From: Chloroflexota bacterium
GTDB taxonomy: Bacteria > Chloroflexota > Anaerolineae > UBA7937 > JACPPX01
Assembly (NCBI GenBank): GCA_016196905.1
Contig: JACPWV010000127.1
Coordinates: forward strand, 1 to 16,881
Reading direction: 5' to 3'
DNA: 16,881 bases
The position numbers and the translations under genes were made by a program. The notes beneath the pieces are model-generated. The model was not told where the DNA came from. It ran no database searches and saw only the letters and a list, made by a program, of their open reading frames with translations. Shown here one piece after another: positions 13,414 to 16,881 of this stretch (positions within the stretch are counted from its first letter, which is position 1; each line of letters opens with the position of its first letter).

Positions 13414-15459
13414 CTACGCTGATGCATCCTCGATCCCTATCGGTCCAAGGCGGATCTTGTCCGCCCATGGGTTCCCTTGGGAATCCAGAATCCGAGCGTT
13501 TCGATTGGCGTTGGGATCGTAAAGCCCGGCGTTGATCCAGTAGGTGCCGCTGGCCAGGCTCTCGGGTATCAACAATGGGCCCGTGGCCACGTAGAGGTCT
13601 CCCCCCCGCCACTGGTAGCCGGGAGCCCCTCCCCCGCCCCCCACACTCAACTGCCGCCCTTCAGAATCCACTAAATGGTAAAAGGGCCCGTAGTATTGCT
13701 GGAATCGATCTTGGTGAAGCCTTTCTACGAACCAGTAAGTGGTGATCAGCAGCACATCGCCGGGCTGCGCCGCCTGGGGCAAGTCATATCCCAGTAGACG
13801 AAAACCGTTATCGAAAGAGACCTCAAGGCGACGGGTGGGAAGTCGAACCAACTCCTGGCGTGATCGGGCGGGGAAGACGTAAAAATCCACTTCTCTCCCT
13901 CCGGGAGGCGGGATGGATAGGCTTCCCTCACGGTGGGCATGAGCGAATGCCGGGCCGACTTCCTGAGAGAGAAGAACATAAAGGGCAGCCCGCCCCTCAG
14001 GAACGACCACAAAACCAGCCGGGTCGAAAGCCTGGTAGGATCGAAGCGTTCTTCCTGACAAGGCGATCAGTTCGGCTTCATCCAATTCCGAATACACCTC
14101 CGTCACCCCCCATCGGTCGACCACAGCTGTGATCTTCTGCCCCATCGGCGCGGAGTACCTGAGGGGCAGCCAATACAGGTGTCCCAGGTCAGGCTGGCTC
14201 TCGATCAATTGAAAGAATCGCAACAGGTTGAGTCCAGAGATCGCGACGAAAAGAACGGCCCCAAGGAGGATGGGCCCTTTCAAGTAACGGACGTTGAACA
14301 GGGCGGCCACCCCTCTCCCCACGATGAGATATCCGGCTGGAACAGTCAGGAGTGCGTAATGAGGATGGACGGGGAAAGGGTGCCAGGTCATCAGCGCAAC
14401 CGGAGCAAAAAACCAAATCAGCACGAGGAGACTGGCATTCCACCCTTGTTCGCGTTTGAGAATTGCGCGCAGAGACCAGTACACGCCCAAGGCCAATAAC
14501 CCTACAAATACCAGATGGGTCCACCCCTCAACCGTGCGGCGCAGCGCCAAATCGGATTCGAACTCAGAGGTGCGGGCCAGCGAAAACTCATTGCCATCGA
14601 TTAAGCGCAAGGCATGTTCCAGGGCTTCACCATCCACTTGCCACTGCGCACGGTTGAGGTGGCTCACGGCCTTCGTCGTCGTTTGCCCATCCCTGAGGAG
14701 CCCCACCCCATAGGGCACACAGATCAAGGCCGCCCCTATCCATCCCGCGGCCGTAGCCCGGGGCGGGAGGTGGCGATGAAAAAACACAACCATCAACCCC
14801 GCGGTCAGGAACAGTCCGTAGGCCAATAGAAAAGTCTGCGCGCCAAGGGAGAGGGCGATAAGACCCAGCACTAGCCAGCGACCTCTTCTTCCAGGCTCCT
14901 CGTCCCCCACCGCAGACAGCAGGAGTAAGGCGGACAGGCTCGCGAAGAAGGGCAGAAGCCCTTGCACCCAAGTGAGCCGACTGAAAAAGACCAGCCAGGG
15001 GGATGCTCCCGCCACCAGCGATGCAGCCAAGGCGACGCGCCCATCGAAGTGCCGTTTCCCCATCCAATACACCATCGGCACTACTAAGAGATTCAGTCCG
15101 CTGACCCACAGGAGAGGCGCAAAGGGTGATCGGCTGAAGGCCAGGGGGATCGCCTGGAGGTAGGACATCAGCGGCGGGTTGGGAAGGCTCACCGAGGTTT
15201 GGAGGCTAAGCAGCGGAAAGCCCTGTCCTTCCAACATCTGGATTGCCTGAGCCGTGGGGTAGGCGTTATCCAGGTCGTAACGGAGCAGATCGAAGTAGGC
15301 GAACCGAAAGAGAGCAGCCAGCGCGAGGATGGCCATTAAGGGAAGGTTGACTTTCGTCAAGGCGATCTTAAGCATGGATCTGATCCAAGGACCTGCCGTG
15401 GCAGTGTCTCCCACGGCCCGGCCTCTTGGTCGCTGGGAACCTTCCTGCGAGTCCATCAA
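13414..15459 (-). CDS. GT39-like integral membrane glycosyltransferase with C-terminal beta-sandwich
   Basis: The protein of about 680 residues has about ten membrane segments, then an extracytoplasmic C-terminal part. The first loop carries FDLLRYDLDNAYPTAQAIQMLEGQGFP and, further on, PNPPLMSYLQAIP, as in ArnT/PMT-type GT39 enzymes, with acidic residues in the position of the catalytic Asp. Such enzymes move sugars from polyprenyl phosphate carriers to lipids, glycans or proteins outside the membrane. The C-terminal module (from about VSFDNGFRLLGYDL) resembles those of the flanking glycosyltransferases. The likely start is ATG 15456 with AGGGAG four bases upstream (a TTG at 15459 also fits); an internal ATG at 15375 lies just before the first membrane helix. 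It follows the next gene by 208 bases. A decayed paralogue lies beyond its 3' end on the other strand. Confidence 0.88.
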   Translation of the reverse strand: MMDSQEGSQRPRGRAVGDTATAGPWIRSMLKIALTKVNLPLMAILALAALFRFAYFDLLRYDLDNAYPTAQAIQMLEGQGFPLLSLQTSVSLPNPPLMSYLQAIPLAFSRSPFAPLLWVSGLNLLVVPMVYWMGKRHFDGRVALAASLVAGASPWLVFFSRLTWVQGLLPFFASLSALLLLSAVGDEEPGRRGRWLVLGLIALSLGAQTFLLAYGLFLTAGLMVVFFHRHLPPRATAAGWIGAALICVPYGVGLLRDGQTTTKAVSHLNRAQWQVDGEALEHALRLIDGNEFSLARTSEFESDLALRRTVEGWTHLVFVGLLALGVYWSLRAILKREQGWNASLLVLIWFFAPVALMTWHPFPVHPHYALLTVPAGYLIVGRGVAALFNVRYLKGPILLGAVLFVAISGLNLLRFFQLIESQPDLGHLYWLPLRYSAPMGQKITAVVDRWGVTEVYSELDEAELIALSGRTLRSYQAFDPAGFVVVPEGRAALYVLLSQEVGPAFAHAHREGSLSIPPPGGREVDFYVFPARSRQELVRLPTRRLEVSFDNGFRLLGYDLPQAAQPGDVLLITTYWFVERLHQDRFQQYYGPFYHLVDSEGRQLSVGGGGGAPGYQWRGGDLYVATGPLLIPESLASGTYWINAGLYDPNANRNARILDSQGNPWADKIRLGPIGIEDASA

Positions 15460-15667
15460 CTCCCTAGCCGTGTTTCACTCCACGACGATCTCCGCCAGAG
15501 GCGCGCGCTAGATCTCCTGGATGATCTTCCCGATTATCCATGCTTCGTCGGAAAAGATTCTCGGTTCGGAAACCCAGCCAGGCGGGCCCTGTTGGCAATA
15601 GGAGCCAAAGGACTTCTCCGAAAAGCGAGACTAAGCAGCTCACTCGCGAGGTGTCAATGTTCGTCAC

Positions 15668-16881
15668 CTAAGGAGATACCCGCAGGTTAGCCAAAACCAG
15701 ATAATCCCCTCGTAGTGCTTCTAGCGGATCGTAGACCGGCAGACGTTGACCGGACTGGAGCTCATACATACCAACCAGGAGTCGATACTCGCCGGACGGG
15801 GCTTGTGGATCCACCGGGATGGTATAGGTATCCCGGATCACATCGCCTGGCCTCCACTCTGAAGTGAGAAACCCACCCCCTTGAGGAGGCTGATCCCATT
15901 GCCCCCAGATGCGATCCTGGGTGTCGACCAAGTGCGTGAATACGTGATAGGAGGTAGTTACCTCCGCGAGAGCACGCCAATAAAGGACGAGTTGTAGGGA
16001 GCCCCCCGGTGCCAAGACCGCCGAGGAAACGTTGGTTGGGGATTGATCCTGGATGGATAGGTCGAATCCGATTAACTCGATTCCCTCGCCCAGGCGCCAT
16101 CCCGAGAAATAGGCCATTCGCTGCAGAAAGCTCAGGGGAGTCTCGTACAAAGCTAGGCGAAAATCTGCGATGGACTGGGTTTCAACGAGCAAGGTATGGC
16201 GATCCAGCCATCGCCCGATCATGCCCCGATCCCTATCTCCGATGGGCAGGTACCATATGCGTGCATGTGTGGTAGTCAACTCCCGAAGCTGCTCTTCGAT
16301 GGCAACGCTGCTGGTTTCATTTGTCGGAGGCAGGACCACCGAGGTTGCGAGCCCACGATAATAATAAACCAAGGCGGGATCAGGATAGGTTTCGATGATC
16401 ACGTCCCCTTCTTGGGCTCGCTCTCGCAGGTAGCTGGCGAGGGCTCGCCAATCGGGACTTTTGCGCTGCTGGGGGTCATGATAATACCGGTCGAGAGCCA
16501 CCCCTTGAGGGAGCGAGAAGAGGGCCAGGGTCGCCAGAGCCACCAGGGTGCTCCAGGGTTGTCGCAGCAGGAACGAACCAAACTTCCATACGCCTGCAGC
16601 CCACGCGATCAGGTAGGCGGGTGCGAGGGCGTTGAGATAGCGCTCGCGGAAGAGGGGGCGCCAGGTATCGATCACCCACACGGCCAGGAGAGGAATGAAG
16701 AGATAAACGACGAGGAAAATGAAAAGCCGAGGCTTCACCCTCCACGTCGACAGCAGCCCTAGGATGAGAAGACCTAAGTAAACCCCACCCAAGAGCACAG
16801 GCATTTCCAGCCACCGGCCCTCCCCTTGGGCCAAAGCGTTGGCCATCCTCCAAGCCATCTCGGGTAAGGATGGCGCATCAC
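15668..16881 (-). CDS. GT39-like membrane glycosyltransferase, C-terminal part (5' partial at right edge)
   Basis: The frame is open to the right edge, with DAPSLPE before the internal Met at 16858, so the N-terminus and catalytic loop lie outside the window. About 404 residues are visible. There are four or five membrane segments (about 20-135, including VYLGLLILGLLSTW and FIFLVVYLFIPLLAVWVI), a soluble part with DVIIETYPDPALVYYYRGL, and a C-terminal beta-sandwich module (from ELIGFDLSIQD to YRLLVGMYELQSGQ). The middle part with WRPLFRERYLNALAPAYLIA is typical of GT39-type proteins of Chloroflexota-like genomes. The module matches those in the two glycosyltransferases to the left. It is in the same direction as the 13414-15459 gene. 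A 67-codon open frame directly after its stop has no recognised family and is not called. Confidence 0.82.
   Translation of the reverse strand, partial: DAPSLPEMAWRMANALAQGEGRWLEMPVLLGGVYLGLLILGLLSTWRVKPRLFIFLVVYLFIPLLAVWVIDTWRPLFRERYLNALAPAYLIAWAAGVWKFGSFLLRQPWSTLVALATLALFSLPQGVALDRYYHDPQQRKSPDWRALASYLRERAQEGDVIIETYPDPALVYYYRGLATSVVLPPTNETSSVAIEEQLRELTTTHARIWYLPIGDRDRGMIGRWLDRHTLLVETQSIADFRLALYETPLSFLQRMAYFSGWRLGEGIELIGFDLSIQDQSPTNVSSAVLAPGGSLQLVLYWRALAEVTTSYHVFTHLVDTQDRIWGQWDQPPQGGGFLTSEWRPGDVIRDTYTIPVDPQAPSGEYRLLVGMYELQSGQRLPVYDPLEALRGDYLVLANLRVSP

Noticed and set aside
15464..15667. 67-codon minus-strand open frame directly after the stop of the right-edge gene
   Set aside because: It could start at GTG 15667 but shows no family likeness, and it fills a gap between two glycosyltransferase genes; not enough support.
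1..16881. CRISPR array, tRNA, rRNA or insertion sequence
   Set aside because: No regularly spaced repeats, no cloverleaf or rRNA-like stretches and no transposase were seen on either strand.

Overview
The window reads as part of a GC-rich bacterial chromosome. The gene set suggests a Chloroflexota-type organism (Anaerolineae or Thermoflexia-like): large GT39/DUF2723 membrane glycosyltransferases with a C-terminal beta-sandwich, a Pro/Thr-linked TolB-like lipoprotein, and a beta-propeller protein paired with a MoaD-like protein. This taxonomic guess is inference; there is no rRNA or marker gene to confirm it.

Left part (1-3200), redox and selenium. The 3' end of a sulfite-oxidase-like Mo enzyme lies on +. 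After a bidirectional terminator, a minus-strand operon runs from a consensus-like promoter (3170-3198): a Tat/lipobox molybdopterin oxidoreductase, a membrane-anchored pentaheme c-type cytochrome, and selD. The selD frame runs through an in-frame TGA exactly at the catalytic Cys/Sec position. True selD therefore starts at about 1401, not at the internal ATG at 1335, and is itself a selenoprotein; a SECIS-like hairpin follows the TGA.

Middle-left (3290-6521), metals and an uncharacterised pair. A minus-strand cluster holds an FTR1-type iron permease, a MoaD/ThiS-like beta-grasp protein ending in Gly-Gly, and a BNR/Asp-box beta-propeller protein. It is divergent from a DtxR/MntR-family regulator that has a perfect TTGACA-17-TATAAT promoter overlapped by a 19-bp inverted repeat. 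A second palindrome lies on the permease side. The layout suggests metal-dependent control of both directions.

Middle (6522-9232), accessory patch. An AT-richer small ABM-like monooxygenase gene is followed by half of an integron attC-like motif. Next come a 46-codon remnant of the 3' end of the neighbouring TolB-like gene, a hicB antitoxin with its own promoter and only a stump of hicA, a terminator, and the intact TolB-like lipoprotein gene. The remnant and the intact gene form direct repeats around hicB.

Right part (9233-16881). An acyl-CoA dehydrogenase on + shares a divergent promoter region with the lipoprotein gene. Then follow cell-envelope glycosyltransferases: a DUF2723 protein (+), a decayed GT39-like pseudogene (+), an intact GT39-like gene (-), and the 3' part of another (-) that runs off the right edge. 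The three readable glycosyltransferases end in a related extracytoplasmic beta-sandwich module.
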